DNA of 64,000 bases from Hofstenia miamia (taxonomy: Eukaryota > Xenacoelomorpha > Acoela), in NCBI GenBank assembly GCA_004352715.1, contig SCFE01000115.1, positions 329,811 to 393,810 of the forward strand, in the 5' to 3' direction. Positions 10,501 to 22,560 of the stretch are shown one piece after another (the first letter of the stretch is position 1; every line of letters begins with the position of its first letter). Both the position numbers and the translations under genes were made by a program. The notes under the pieces were generated by a model. The model saw only the letters and a list, made by a program, of their open reading frames with translations, was not told the DNA's origin and did not search any database.

Positions 10501-13500
10501 TGTTGCATTAATGAATGCTTAAATATGGTATCACATCATCCTTCAGCACAGAAATATATAACTAATATATACAGAAATACAGTGTTATATAGAAGTACAT
10601 CCAAATTTAAGTGGCTCATAATAGTGTTATACATTAATGCAGTGTTTCTCAACCTTTTATAAAGAAATTGGGTTGACCGACCTACTAAAAAATTGTATAT
10701 AAGTCACGGACCCTTAAAAATACATGTATATTTTGAATAAAAGATAAATTACAAAAATTGCTATATATTACGTCAAAAAGATTAATGAGAAGTTTGCAGT
10801 TGTTTATTTACAAGAGCTGCAATTTCTAGTACAGTCTTTGATAATGCAAAACGCAGATTCACATTTCAAGGCTAATGTGGACACTTTGGGATAGAATTGC
10901 AACATGTTTATCCAAAAACCACTGTGAGATTTTTCATCAAAAATTGTTTTTGCATTCCGATCATTTTGTAGATTAATGAATTCTTCTTGAATTTTTATAT
11001 CATCAGTTGGTAGTGAAAAAACAGAAAATGATTATTAATGAATTAATGGAAGTAGACAAGGAGAATGTGCACGAAATGAATACAAGCAGCGATTACTGTT
11101 AGATTATATTATTTATATATTATTCATTTTTATCTTAAAATTAATTTTTTCACTGTCTGTTGCGGACCCTACAAAAACTCTCTACGGACCCTATGTTGGG
11201 AAACACTGCATTAATGACATTAAGTTGAATTACGAATTGAGTGCAAGCCAGGGCCGTAGCCTCGGGGTGCAAGTAGTGCATTGCACCCCTAAAAGAAGAT
11301 GCTTGCACCCCAAGCATAACTCAAATAGTACCTGCCTGCTGCGTCTGAGGGTTGCTAAGACGAATAATCTCAAAAAATGGGCTTTGCAGAACTGAATTGA
11401 AAAGAAGCATCGTTATGGGAACATTGCTAGTACCAATGTTCATATTATAGAAATGTCTCATCTATGATCTATCAATTTTGCTAATGTCCTTAACCCTATT
11501 CTATCTGAGTTTTTTTGAACTCTTCAGATGTGGGGAGGGAGGATTTCCTTCCTCTGTGTATTTTCATATCAGCACTGCTAAACATGAATATTTAGAAATG
11601 TAATGCCCCACATTACTTTTGATGCAATCATCAACTCTGAAAATTTAAAAGACTATACCCACAATTGTAAAATAATACCATACAAAAATAAGCAAATATT
11701 TAAATAATATTTAATAGGTGGCGAGGAAATCCAATAAAAGTTAGAATAGTTACGAGTTTCATTAAGAATGCTCTATAATATAGAGTGACTTCAGTATGAA
11801 CCCGAACCCGACCCGAGGAGAATATTCACTACCCGAACTGATCTGAAACTTAGATATTAATTTATTGGCTGTTTAATATCTTGGATCTCTCTACAATCAA
11901 ATGGTGATAAGCGTCAGTCATTTTCTTAAAGGCTAATTACATCAAATGATTAGCAGTATTTAATGTCTTGGAAATTTCTTGAATCAAGTGGTGATTAACA
12001 CTACGTAAATGATATGGAAATATAACTATAGAAATTATTTATGTATTTGAATACATTGTAGTAAATTGGGTGTAACATATATTTTGGAAAAATGTTAATA
12101 AAAACAATTGATTTAATTTTAAGAACCTATTACTTCTTGTCAATAATTTGGCAGAATTTCTAAACATAATGAACTTGGTAGTCAATATAATTCATATAAT
12201 TACCGTATGTTCAGCACAATTCCCGTTTTTAATATTCAAATTTTAAAAGACTGTTTATTAAAATTGAAAAATGTGAATGTAAGGTTTTTATTACCTCCTT
12301 ATTGAATTTGTAATTGGCATTACTGTAGTAATCTGCAAGGACTTCGCGAACATATTCACACCCTAAATGTGCAATTTTCTATATCTTTAGTTACCCTAAA
12401 GTTTATACCTGTGGCCTTAAAGTAGCCATTGGAGTGCCCTTCATCAATGATTTGGTGGAGAGCGTTTAATGTAGCATCACTAGGTGGAAGATTGCCAAAG
12501 ACAGTAGGATCACCTGAGAAAGAGAGAGAGTTGTACTTAATATTCATTATTTGAAACTTTTACATGCAGTTAGATTTAGCTCAATGAAATATGAAATTTG
12601 AGCGAATGATGAATTAATTAAATTTTGTGAAAATATCACAATTACTGTTAATTTGAAATTGAAAGAATAAATATTGTTTTTTCAATAAATATTGTTTCAT
12701 ATCATTCTATAACTATAAAACACAATTAAAGGTTTGGATGCGAAGATTCTGTGGTGCTAAAAGAAAATTTCGATGGCGGTTCGAATTTGTTTTCTAGAAA
12801 GATAAAGATTAAACTATAAGCAGCTACCTGCAGTGAAATTTATCAATCAAAATACCAAGTATTATACTAATTTTCCTCTATTAAAATTTATGGCGCCAAA
12901 TACTAAATGAAAACTGAGTAAAGTTGGACCAAACCTAGCTACTGTCAATCTATATTAAAAATACTCTAGTAAGTAAGTACACGTGTTCTGATCAGTTCGT
13001 GAAAAGCATGGCCTAGTTTTTGTACGGAAAATCTCAAACCTAGCTGTACATCGAATAGAGAGATGGAGTTTTGAATTAACAAGTAGAAACACGGTTTTCA
13101 CATATTTTAATTGCTGATTTTTTGCACTTCACTTCAGTGAAGACAGAAAAGAACACTGGCACTAGTTTGATTCATTTAACGCATCCGCAATTAGAATGAT
13201 AGTACACTTAAATAAACATGATTTATTAAGCATTTATTGATTTCATAAATGTCTACAAGATTTAGATGAGCGATTAGAGAAATCATTCATTTTCGTTGAA
13301 TGGATAAGTAAGCGCCTACATGCTTCTACCTGTAGATAACATATGTGAAAATCAACAGAAATTTTCATCAGNNNNNNNNNNNNNNNNNNNNNATGATAGT
13401 ACACTTAAATAAACATGATTTATTAAGCATTTATTGATTTCATAAATGTCTACAAGATTTAGATGAGCGATTAGAGAAATCATTCATTTTCGTTGAATGG

Positions 13501-14681
13501 ATAAGTAAGCGCCTACATGCTTCTACCTGTAGATAACATATGTGAAAATCAACAGAAATTTTCATCAGAAATCAAACACGTTAGTAAAATGTAAAACTTA
13601 AGTTGTGTAACAAAGTTGTAGAACAAAATATCGTCGTGTGCTTTATCTAACTAATTCTTTTGGCAATTAGATAGCATGCTTTAATATATTTTCCTGCAAT
13701 TTCATAGTAATTTACTTCTGGTGACATTTTCGATTTAAGAAAATATTGATTAAAGAATCTAATGAAATACCTCACAATTTGATAAGCATTATAATAGCTT
13801 TCCAAAATATTGAACAATGCACTTTTTTATAGAAAATGTCTAACCTAAGTGAAAACGCATGCGTTCATGCAACAATAAATTTATACAACATTTTCTCCAT
13901 GTGATGAAAATTCTTGGATGCAGTAAAATACTAAATATCCTGCCTTTGTAGATTTCATGTATTAAGTGTAATAAATGTATCTGTTCTTGGTATCTTTATA
14001 ACATTTGGGTGTATGTTGTGAACTAATCTATTTGATCTGAATAAAACTGAATAAAACATTGTTTTGAACTAAATAATTTTTAAACTTCGGCAATGTTGAA
14101 ACCCATTGCATATTTATCTGGCAATAGGCTTCTATAAACATTGCCAATAATACTAAGAAAATGTTTTAATTATGTACATACTACAGGCCTATTGCTATTA
14201 GTGCCCTATATATTTTTGCTTTGGAGACTGGGTATATGTAATGAATATGCAAATTGCCGATGACGTCATTCTGCTCAATAAAATTCAAATATTACCATAC
14301 TTCCAAATTTCCCTTGACACAAGGCAACAAATGTGCCACGTACCCGTTGATTATTTCAGATGTCAATATTCTGTGGATTTTTGAAATTCTATCAATGATA
14401 TTTTGATATGGAATTAGTTAAAAAATTAAGTTAAGAAATTTGTGGCCCTGTAATTCAAGAAACAATTTGGCTTTGGCAATTAATGTGTTAAGCACTAATC
14501 AAAACTTTTGTATCATCGTAAGCTAAATTTAAACGATATTTTCTGTAGAATTACAAACCTAGTGAGAGTGGGATTAAGGACTTCTTGTAATTAGGATCCA
14601 TTTTCATTGTTTGGAGGGTTCTTCTTATTGAGTTGTAGGTATTTAATGCGCGCTGTGTGCCATTGATTTTCCATTGATTAT
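7374..14681 (-). CDS. TAT: Tyrosine aminotransferase, six internal exons (gene open at both ends)
   Basis: Six exons read on the minus strand as 14681-14559, 12513-12409, 12362-12295, 10491-10333, 10052-9914 and 7509-7374. Every junction is GT-AG and the reading phase is kept across all of them. The product matches fold-type I PLP aminotransferases of the TAT group: GDPTVFGNLP, then SNGCSGALDLAI (PLP phosphate site), PRPGF, NNPSNPCGSVW (Asn contacting PLP), IDEIYAEMVF (Asp and Tyr contacting PLP) and CGGVAKR, whose Lys is the expected Schiff-base lysine. TAT converts tyrosine and 2-oxoglutarate to 4-hydroxyphenylpyruvate and glutamate, the first step of tyrosine breakdown, in the cytosol. The N-terminus and start codon are not visible. 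The C-terminal third, expected to begin with a WxVPGWRxGW motif, was not found between 1 and 7373; it may lie in a gap or beyond the window. About 230 codons of a usual 420-450 are seen. Introns carry hAT elements. Confidence 0.9.
7921..8288. mobile_element. hAT-type MITE (CAGACTTGTC family), copy 1, in a TAT intron
   Basis: Begins CAGTCTTGTAAACGGGACGA, ends GTTGACAAATCTG. Flanks CACCCATA (7913-7920) and CACCCACA (8289-8296) match at 7 of 8 bases. Internal GGCTCGGCTCG-rich segments and an AT-rich core match the copy at 61957-62301. Non-coding. Confidence 0.82.
9914..10052 (-). CDS. TAT: TAT exon E (NNPSNPCG motif)
   Basis: Encodes PCGDWNVDLDSLEELIDENT followed by SAILFNNPSNPCGSVWTKSH and an IQELLA end with a GCAG|GTTAAT donor. 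The Asn in NPSNPCG is the PLP ring-oxygen contact of the family. Phase 0 in, 1 out. Confidence 0.95.
10333..10491 (-). CDS. TAT: TAT exon D (PLP phosphate-binding loop)
   Basis: Exactly 53 codons between an AATTAG acceptor and an AAG|GTATTT donor. Contains DVILSNGCSGALDLAIGAL and LLIPRPGFQLSKTL, strongly conserved in TAT. The Ser-Gly-Cys-Ser loop is the expected PLP phosphate contact. Confidence 0.95.
10640..11208. mobile_element. hAT (Charlie-like) element with transposase C-terminal remnant, perfect TSD
   Basis: Ends CAGTGTTTCTCAACC and GTTGGGAAACACTG form a terminal inverted repeat (13/14). CATTAATG flanks both sides exactly (10632-10639, 11209-11216). On the minus strand about 11005-10810 an open stretch reads EEFINLQNDRNAKTIF, then GFWINMLQFYPKVSTLALKC. 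This matches the C-terminal end of Charlie/ZBED5-type hAT transposases (the FW...YP...AL pattern). The catalytic region is gone, so this 569-bp copy is an internal-deletion derivative. It lies in the intron between TAT exons C and D. Confidence 0.9.
11249..11330. mobile_element. Possible transposon end (5' terminus only)
   Basis: CAGGGCCGTAGCCTCGGGGT followed by inverted GGGTGCAAG / CTTGCACCCC motifs looks like a hAT-type terminus. No matching right end or target duplication was found. Confidence 0.3.
12295..12362 (-). CDS. TAT: TAT exon C (short exon)
   Basis: A 68-nt exon separated from exon B by an intron of only 46 nt. It encodes GCEYVREVLADYYSNANYKF then NKE, the counterpart of the GFxxxREAIAxYY segment. 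Acceptor ATTTAG|GG and donor GGAG|GTAATA. Its phases (1 in, 0 out) match both neighbours. Confidence 0.85.
12409..12513 (-). CDS. TAT: TAT exon B (GDPTVFGNLP motif)
   Basis: Begins after a CTTTCTCAG acceptor and ends at CACAG|GTATAA. It completes the split Gly codon from exon A and continues DPTVFGNLPPSDATLNALHQ, then a segment ending SNGYFKAT. This is the TAT signature just after the N-terminal arm. Length is 105 nt, phase 1 in and out. Confidence 0.93.
13195..13568. repeat. 176-bp exact duplication across a 21-N gap (assembly artefact)
   Basis: 13195-13370 and 13393-13568 appear identical and are separated only by Ns 13372-13392. Overlapping contig ends were probably not merged. Confidence 0.85.
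14559..14681 (-). CDS. TAT: TAT exon A (N-terminal region of the aminotransferase fold)
   Basis: Reads WKINGTQRALNTYNSIRRT, then MKMDPNYKKSLIPLSLG up to a CTAG|GTTTGT donor. This corresponds to the family segment around NPIRAIVDNMK and LSIGDPTVFGNLP. The 5' edge is placed at a TTTAG acceptor because an in-frame TGA lies just upstream and no in-frame ATG precedes the conserved part. That acceptor has a weak pyrimidine tract, so the edge is the least certain one in the gene. Confidence 0.75.
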
Positions 14682-15780
14682 CTAAACGTTCGTATTTCCA
14701 TTTTCAATTCTGATTGGATCAATTCAGATGTTTTTCGCAAATTTTGTCTAATAGTTTCTTGTTTATGTCTGAAGAAATACTGATATAAATAGAAAGCTAT
14801 TCAAATTATTAAGTTTTTTAATGTTATGGACATGTGTTGATAGGGTGGAGTGAAAAGCGTTTTTTATTTTTGAAAACAATGTGTTCTAAAAAAGCTGCCT
14901 CTACTTTTAAAACAATACTTTTTTAAGTTTTTATGTAGTTTCCATAAGAAAACCCAAATATACATTTCCCGGTTTTCCGTATTTCCTTTTCAAGATAACC
15001 GTTTAAAGTTTCCATTCAATTCCACTGTTATGTCATTCAATTGTTTAATGTAATGCTATTTTAATAGCCTACTGGGAAAAATTAATAGTTTATCCTACCA
15101 AAAGAAATATGAAAAACCTAGGAATGCTTACATGGGCTTTCTTAGTTTTTGAAGCCCCACAAAATGGTGTACAGCATGATGTCATAACTATTGAATTGGA
15201 TGACATTTGAAAGATTTTGTCCCCGTTCCAGCAGGTAAACATGTGGAGAAGCCAGCAGCGTTAAGAAGGCAACTACGTAAAAAACGTGAAAAATTGTGGT
15301 CTTAGAAGTAAAGACCGCTTTTTAGAAACCCTATTCATTCACTAATGTGTTGAGAAAATTTATATTGACTGCTTTAATCCGAAAAAATCTATTTATGTTC
15401 AACTATGCCCATGTAATGCAATGACGAAAATAAATAGCTTAAGATAATGAAAATTTCACAAAAATCATCAAGAGCATGAGAGCAATTAAAGGTCACGCAA
15501 AACCCTACCTAAAAGCCCTCACCCCTTAGCAACAACGTCTCCATTTATGACTTGCGTCACAATTTCAATAATTGCAGAAAAAATTTCTTCACAACTTAGA
15601 TGTTTATCAATAACAAACTATACAGTCAGCAAAAATGTGTAAAAACGTTAACCGAACTGCTAAATTTGTTGTAATTCATGATTTCAGTTGTTTTTGTGAT
15701 CATTTTATACAAAAATCGATGTAAATATGGAAAAAATTTAAATCATATATTCTTAAGAATTTTTCTGTGATCATGCACCC
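14682..15780. other. AT-rich stretch without recognisable gene
   Basis: Lies upstream of TAT exon A and may contain the first TAT exons or promoter. No splice-compatible coding segment was recognised. Confidence 0.5.
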
Positions 15781-15781
15781 T

Positions 15782-15786
<5 letters not shown>

Positions 15787-15815
<29 letters not shown>

Positions 15816-16373
15816 NNNNNNNNNNNNNNNNNNNNNNNNNNNNNNNNNNNNNNNNNNNNNNNNNNNNNNNNNNNNNNNNNNNNNNNNNNNNNNNNNNNNN
15901 NNNNNNNNNNNNNNNNNNNNNNNNNNNNNNNNNNNNNNNNNNNNNNNNNNNNNNNNNNNNNNNNNNNNNNNNNNNNNNNNNNNNNNNNNNNNNNNNNNNN
16001 NNNNNNNNNNNNNNNNNNNNNNNNNNNNNNNNNNNNNNNNNNNNNNNNNNNNNNNNNNNNNNNNNNNNNNNNNNNNNNNNNNNNNNNNNNNNNNNNNNNN
16101 NNNNNNNNNNNNNNNNNNNNNNNNNNNNNNNNNNNNNNNNNNNNNNNNNNNNNNNNNNNNNNNNNNNNNNNNNNNNNNNNNNNNNNNNNNNNNNNNNNNN
16201 NNNNNNNNNNNNNNNNNNNNNNNNNNNNNNNNNNNNNNNNNNNNNNNNNNNNNNNNNNNNNNNNNNNNNNNNNNNNNNNNNNNNNNNNNNNNNNNNNNNN
16301 NNNNNNNNNNNNNNNNNNNNNNNNNNNNNNNNNNNNNNNNNNNNNNNNNNNNNNNNNNNNNNNNNNNNNNNNN

Positions 16374-16405
<32 letters not shown>
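15787..16405. repeat. (TA)n tract with a 558-N gap
   Basis: TA runs flank Ns 15816-16373. Confidence 0.9.
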
Positions 16406-16408
<3 letters not shown>

Positions 16409-16609
16409 TTATAAGATATACATAACTGTGCTACCCTATATACACACTACCCTAAATACGTAAAAAAGCCTAAGCTAAATGAGAGGAGAAACACACTCAA
16501 TTTGAGATAAATAATGAAAAGAAATGTCAATGGATTGTTCCACTATGAGCAGAATACAGATGTTATTCACGCTATGATTGAGCTGAGTTTTAGACATCGA
16601 CTCGAATTN

Positions 16610-17090
16610 GGTCCTTCCCGCGGGTAGAATTATTGCGGGTACGGGCGGATGCGGGTAAAGCAAGGGCTAAGTTTCTATAGCAGACCACCCTCGCTGTTTA
16701 TTATTTAATTATTGTGGTTGCTTCTTCAATTACTTGGTAATTCCCTACTCTTATCGGTGATTACTTGCATGTCACTGCATTCCAGCTACTCAGAATTAGT
16801 CTGATAAAACAGCAAGTAGTCCAAATATCTAAACTAGTTTGTTACCTTTTCATGTTAATAAACTTTTGTTAATTCGTGGAAATTCACCTTGGATTAACTA
16901 TGTTATTGTTATGTATATTGTTCAGAAATACATCATACAGTTTTTCATCTTTATTTAGCACTTAAGTTGAGAATGAATACATTCTGTAGCCCTGCTCAAT
17001 ACCGGCTATTAGTGTACATATATCACGGGCACGTGCGGGTACATTATTATCGGTACCGGTGGCTACAGATAAGGTAAAATAAACTGCGGT
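16610..17090. mobile_element. Possible transposon remnant with CGGGTA-rich ends
   Basis: CCCGCGGGTAGAATTATTGC and ATGCGGGTAAAG near 16616-16660, and GGGCACGTGCGGGTAC and CGGTACCGGTGG near 17029-17062, are GC-rich motifs like hAT subterminal repeats. No exact ends were found. Confidence 0.3.
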
Positions 17091-17142
17091 GGGCAGAGGT
17101 AGTAAATTATGCTACCCCTAGACCCCAAATATATTATTATAA

Positions 17143-17577
17143 ATGCATACATATATATATGTATATATATATATACATTATATATTTCATTTTAACCTAA
17201 CGAACGGAACCCGCATTATAAATGTTTATGTTATCANNNNNNNNNNNNNNNNNNNNNNNNNNNNNNNNNNNNNNNNNNNNNNNNNNNNNNNNNNNNNNNN
17301 NNNNNNNNNNNNNNNNNNNNNNNNNNNNNNNNNNNNNNNNNNNNNNNNNNNNNNNNNNNNNNNNNNNNNNNNNNNNNNNNNNNNNNNNNNNNNNNNNNNN
17401 NNNNNNNNNNNNNNNNNNNNNNNNNNNNNNNNNNNNNNNNNNNNNNNNNNNNNNNNNNNNNNNNNNNNNNNNNNNNNNNNNNNNNNNNNNNNNNNNNNNN
17501 NNNNNNNNNNNNNNNNNNNNNNNNNNNNNNNNNNNNNNNNNNNNNNNNNNNNNNNNNNNNNNNNNNNNNNNNNNNNN

Positions 17578-17608
<31 letters not shown>
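17143..17608. repeat. (TA)n, copy of the 3448-3505 segment, and a 341-N gap
   Basis: 17178-17236 matches 3448-3505 (CCTAACGAACGGAACCCGCA core). Ns run 17237-17577, then TA repeats to about 17608. Either a dispersed element is shared or a repeat edge was used twice in scaffolding. Confidence 0.8.
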
Positions 17609-17614
<6 letters not shown>

Positions 17615-19110
17615 TAATATTTAATAATCATATGAAAGTTATTCTAACATTATATTAACATTAGATTTTACTAGCTGTAAGTTTTTGTTTACAATAGAAA
17701 TTCATACTTAGCAATATTTTCCCAGTTTCCATATATCTTCAAAAATAGCGTTACCCTAAATAGGAAAACTAAACATTTCTTTGAAACATAAAAGTTGCAA
17801 TTGAAGAAATGCAATGAATCATTTGTAAATACATAAACTGGCCATTGTGTTAAATTTGCTACATAAATCTGTTGTCTCAATTTATTAAATGATGCATAAA
17901 TATTCTAACCTTAGAATAAAAATTTGAGAAAGCATCAGTATTCATAACGACATTGAATTAACTAATAACTGATACAATGTAATAAAAAGCTAGTAAAACT
18001 TTGGCGTGCATCCAAATCTGTTGCTAATTCACAGCAATATTATGTTCTGTGTTACCTCTCATAAAACATGCTACTTTCACGTGTATCACTTCAAAATAAA
18101 TAGAAATATTTCATAAATTTTGATAATCAATGTAAACAGATTTGCGAATTCAGTATTATTATAGAAGAAAATTAATGATACCAAGATTGCTATCATGTTT
18201 AAAGTTGGAACAATTACACAACGGCACAACATCTCTCTTTCTATTATTGTTTCAGAAGTTCTATAATATGCCCCAACTTTGAGGGCTGAATTATGATAAA
18301 TTTGGAACGAAACTTAAAGGACAAATCAGATAGATATCGGGTATAATAAAATTAATGGCTGCTTATAAAAAACGGAATATGTGTACATAATGTATAACTT
18401 TATCAAAATATTCAATATTTCTGAAAATTGAAATTCGAGAAACTGCTGTGAAACAATTCGAATGTACGAAAACATAATGATACGAACCAGACTAAATCAT
18501 ACCTGATAAATTAATTAAATGAAATGACTTGAAAATGACAAGTCAAACATATTATTATCATCTGATATCATCAAAAAGCAAATAGCATTTCTCAAATTTA
18601 TTGTTTCTTAAGTGAATTTAGATGGGTGGACACAAGATTACTAACTACTGCTTTTGTTAATTATCACTAAACAACACTAAATCAATAAAATTTATTCAAA
18701 AAATTTTAATTTCTTACTTGATGTTATTGACATCTATTTGGTATTATTTCTAATTATTATAGTTTTAAATTACTATTCTTATTTAGCTATTATATTAACT
18801 GTGTATATTTAGAAATTTTAGTTATGCTATATTTCATCAAAGTTTATTTTTAATTTCTTTACTTGAGCTTCAGAAATAAACGAAATGTATCATAATCACC
18901 GCGTTCCAACTTAGCGTTACTTCATCAGGTTAACATTAAATGTCGTAATATCTTACAAAACTCTCTATTTAAAATACACAATGTTTACTATTTTATGTCT
19001 TCATTAATGATCTCTATTTAGATGAAACTTGAATAACTTTTAAAATCGTTATATTTTAATTTTGATGTTAAACTATAATTTTAAAATTTCTTTTGATTAA
19101 ATTGTTGCTG
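17609..19110. other. AT-rich non-coding stretch
   Basis: No ORF with recognisable similarity, no TIR pair and no RNA gene seen. Confidence 0.5.
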
Positions 19111-19119
19111 ATATCATTG

Positions 19120-19320
19120 CTGGGCCGAGTATTTGGTCTATGCTGCCACATTATCTGAAGCCTGCACCTGCTATTAATGTCTTTGAGAAAGATCTAAGAG
19201 AGTGGCTATTTCAGCATATATGTTGTGATTTGTAATTAGGCTTTAGCACATTAGAGTTGGTTTCAGCCAAGGTTCTTGAGCATTATAAAAATATATTTAT
19301 TATTATTATTATTATTTTTG
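19120..19320 (+). mobile_element. LINE 3' end: RT C-terminus and (TTA)n tail
   Basis: An open stretch reads IWSMLPHYLKPAPAINVF then KDLREWLFQHICCDL and a TAA. This is the usual last segment of a LINE ORF2 (IWN-LP...F...L..WL). It is followed by 3' sequence and a (TTA)n run near 19297-19315. The upstream part is not recognisable, so it is strongly 5'-truncated. Confidence 0.6.
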
Positions 19321-19329
19321 CAAGTTTCC

Positions 19330-22250
19330 TTTTAGATGCTCACCCTGTATTTTGAAGGTTTACTAAAATGCTATGTTGATTATTCAAATCTCGTTGTGAC
19401 GATATTCTTTATTTATAGATTCACTACGTGAAAAATAATTTTAAAAATTCGCAAGGTTGCTGTCCTTGCTTCCTGTAAAATTTTTTTAAACATTTACAAA
19501 TTTTTTAGAAAATTGCCATTACCATGAACAAATTCATTTATATTTATAAGGTTTATTCATTACGTCTTTTAGTTCATTCACACCTAAGGGCATTTTCGCG
19601 CTTTAGAATATTTGAATTTTATAGATGGGGCATTTTTTACATTGCTAAAATATTATTGTTGAACTGCACGCCAAATTTTATGAATAAAACAAACAATTAA
19701 TGCAGTGCTTGAATTTTTGGTGTTTTTCAAACTCTTAGATCCCGAAGAATCCCGGGATTCTCAACCAAGAGATCCATGTATTGAATCCCGAATAAATTTA
19801 GAAAACTCCCGGAACAACGAATCTAGTGCACTGGGAAACTTATTGATAAGTATTACTCAAATATTAGAATATAGACCATAATTTAACTCAATGTTTGGGT
19901 TTAAATAATTATTTGAAGATTAATTCATGCAGTGCGACGGTGGATTGTTATTTTAACGTCACCTGGTAAATATCCCCACAAAAATCAATTGTTGATAACG
20001 GGTATTCTTTCTGCGATGTTTGAATTATGAGTTTTATAAGAAGTAAAGTGTTACTATATTAATTTGACTATTTTCATCATTTTTAGCATAGTGTACAGTA
20101 TATTAGGGTTATGAGTATTTGCCATTTATCATACCACAATCAGTTGAGCTTTTGTAAGAAACCCTTGAAACTACCTTTATTTTATTTCTACTTCGAAAAA
20201 ACTCCCCCATAAAACCTTTTTACGTTTTCAATAGTGGCATATGAAATTTATTTAAAAATTTTTTAAAAAAATCTAAACTTAATTTACTTTCATATTTCCG
20301 CTTGAATTGTGTGAATATCTTGTACCAAATACATTCTTCACACTAGACCCTAGAATTAAGGAAAATGTTTCTATTAGTTCATTTTTACTTTTTTATCAAA
20401 GGGGTGTTTGATAGTTAGTAAGTTTTATGGAGGGCACTATTAAAGAAAAGTCTGTGAAACACTGATTTAAAGTAATGAGTTTACACTACATTATGTTATT
20501 CTATTTATTAATGTTGACTAGCAAATTAAAGAGAGGGTGCTCTCAAATAAAATTTTGTAGGTGTAGATAAGAAATTGCCTTTTGACTAATTCCAGTGAAA
20601 CACATACCTGCAGGAGTAATTTTCTTTGAAAAATATGAAACGTTGCTACCCTAAATTATGACAGAGCATGATACATTTGTGTTTCAAAATCAGCGGCAAT
20701 TAAATTAATAACAAATCGATCAGAAATTAAATATTTTGTTATTTTAAACAGATTTCTAAGCCATTGTGTTGAATAAATTTCTCAAATTTAACAAAAACAA
20801 ATTAATAAGTTCTTACTGAATAATTATCAAATAATTTACAAAGGCAATGTTTCAAAGCTATTGTATATCTGCAATGTTGTTGAATGTATGTTAATTGAAT
20901 ACACTTTACTTGTTGCTTTTTGTAAAACTTAGATACATCTTGTCTGAAAATCAACATATTTTAAATATACTTAAACAAATTGCGGCTGTGAATGGAGAAG
21001 TTAACATTTTTATTGGAATTAAACGTGTAATCATTGTAGTTGAATCTTGCATCTTGTGTTTTTGGTCGATGCTATCAAAATACTTAATGATAAACTCATA
21101 AGCACTAATTGCTTTGCTTAAAGTATTCAAAAGTATTTTTTGTTATATTTAATTAAATTGCATGGCTCTTAATTCAAGTTCCATTGATGCATGGTAAGTG
21201 ATAGCCTTGCTTCAAACTGTCTAAGTTACCTGAGCTTTTTTGAAAAGATTGTATCTTTTGCATTCTTCAAATAATCTGAAACAATTTTTTTAATATTTTG
21301 TTCCTTTAGCTGCGAAGAACTTTGTGATGCTATCTCCAGTTTCCTTCTTTGAAGAATCGTGAATTGCCATTATTAAATCTTTCTTCCTGAGACCGAATTG
21401 GAAAACTCTAAAGTGGGCAGTGTTCTTCTTGGAATTTCCATGTAAATTGGCTGTTGAAATTAAATCTCTGAGCCTGTGTGATAAGTATCTTCTGTTCTCT
21501 TCTAAGATTAATTAGTAATTTGTTAGTAAGTGATGCAGACTTTCAATTCTATTCAATTTCTCAGACTCAACCTTAGTCCATTGAGTTTGGCTTGAATATA
21601 ATATAGCAGTCATTAAGCTGCCCATTAATTTCAAATAGGCACATGGAACTTTTGAAATATACAATTTCATTATAAAAGGAAATCTCTTGTTTACTGTATT
21701 ACATACTTTATAAATTCTACACAAAATCTTCCTGATGTATTTTAAGAATAGCAGTAAAATGTGTAATAGTGTTAGGTTTCAGATATTGCATCTCTGCTTG
21801 TTTGTTACAATCTCTAATTTCAAAACAATGCTATCAAAAACTGTAAGCTGTGAAAAGCATTTCAATTAGAGATTGATAACTCCAAGAGAATTCATCATCG
21901 GGTTGAGATGTAGTCTAAGGAATATAATATCTGACAAGTGGTTTATGAGGTAAGAAATTTTTTGGAACTTATTCTCAAACCCAACTTTTGGATTGAACCA
22001 TATGAATAATTTAGTTCTTTTATTTCTCATAAACAAAACAATTTGATAAATTAATATTTGATACAAATCTTCTGAACATGATTTATCCATACAAATACAG
22101 CCTGCTAAAGGTAACCAGAACACTTATATGTTGGAACTGGAAAAATTCTAGTACACATAGAAAATTATTATAGTATAAGTTGTACTTGGTCAGCATAAAG
22201 TAGCGTGCAAAGGCTTTTGGGACATTCACAAAATTTTATATTGTTCTGCA
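19330..22250. other. Mostly unassigned AT-rich sequence
   Basis: Possible hAT traces at 19699 (CAGTGCTTGAATTTTTGG) and 20450-20462 (GTGAAACACTG) do not pair well. The 21300-21730 minus-strand relic is listed separately. No host gene recognised. Confidence 0.4.
21300..21730 (-). pseudogene. Protein-coding relic, possibly the C-terminal part of a retrotransposon RT
   Basis: The minus strand reads LKLMGSLMTAILYSSQTQW and EKLNRIESLHHLLTN, resembling the post-palm region of LINE polymerases. After a stop comes YLSHRLRDLISTANLHG and FRVFQFGLRKKDLIMAI. The second half matches nothing I recognise, so the assignment is weak. Confidence 0.3.
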
Positions 22251-22251
22251 G

Positions 22252-22560
22252 CAGGGTTTTTGAGTACTCGGAATGTTAAGAACTCGAACTTGAATAAGCT
22301 CGAACTCGTTCGAAAATCCACTCGAAAATACCCTAAAAATTAAATTTTTTTAAATATCAATTTTCTTACCAATCACAAAAACTATTTTTTAGATTAGAAT
22401 TATTGTAAAATAAATGTTTTTTACCCTAAAAAACTCGGAATTAGAAAAAAACTCGATTGAATTTGTATTTCATTTAAAAAATATTCGAACTTGAACTCGA
22501 AACGTAAAAACTCGAACTTGTTTCAAGTAACTCAAACTCAACTAGAAAACAATGTTCATC
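22252..22560. mobile_element. hAT-like MITE of the CTCGAACTCG family, copy 1
   Basis: Starts CAGGGTTTTTGAGTACTCGG and continues with repeated ACTCGAACTTG motifs on both sides of an AT core. The left end matches the inverted right end of the 26708-27027 copy. The right terminus is not cleanly recognisable, so the end is approximate. Confidence 0.6.

Noticed and set aside
19699-20462. hAT element with ends CAGTGCTTGAATT and GTGAAACACTG
   Set aside because: The inverted ends agree only in the first few bases and the flanks do not match, so the pairing is not supported.
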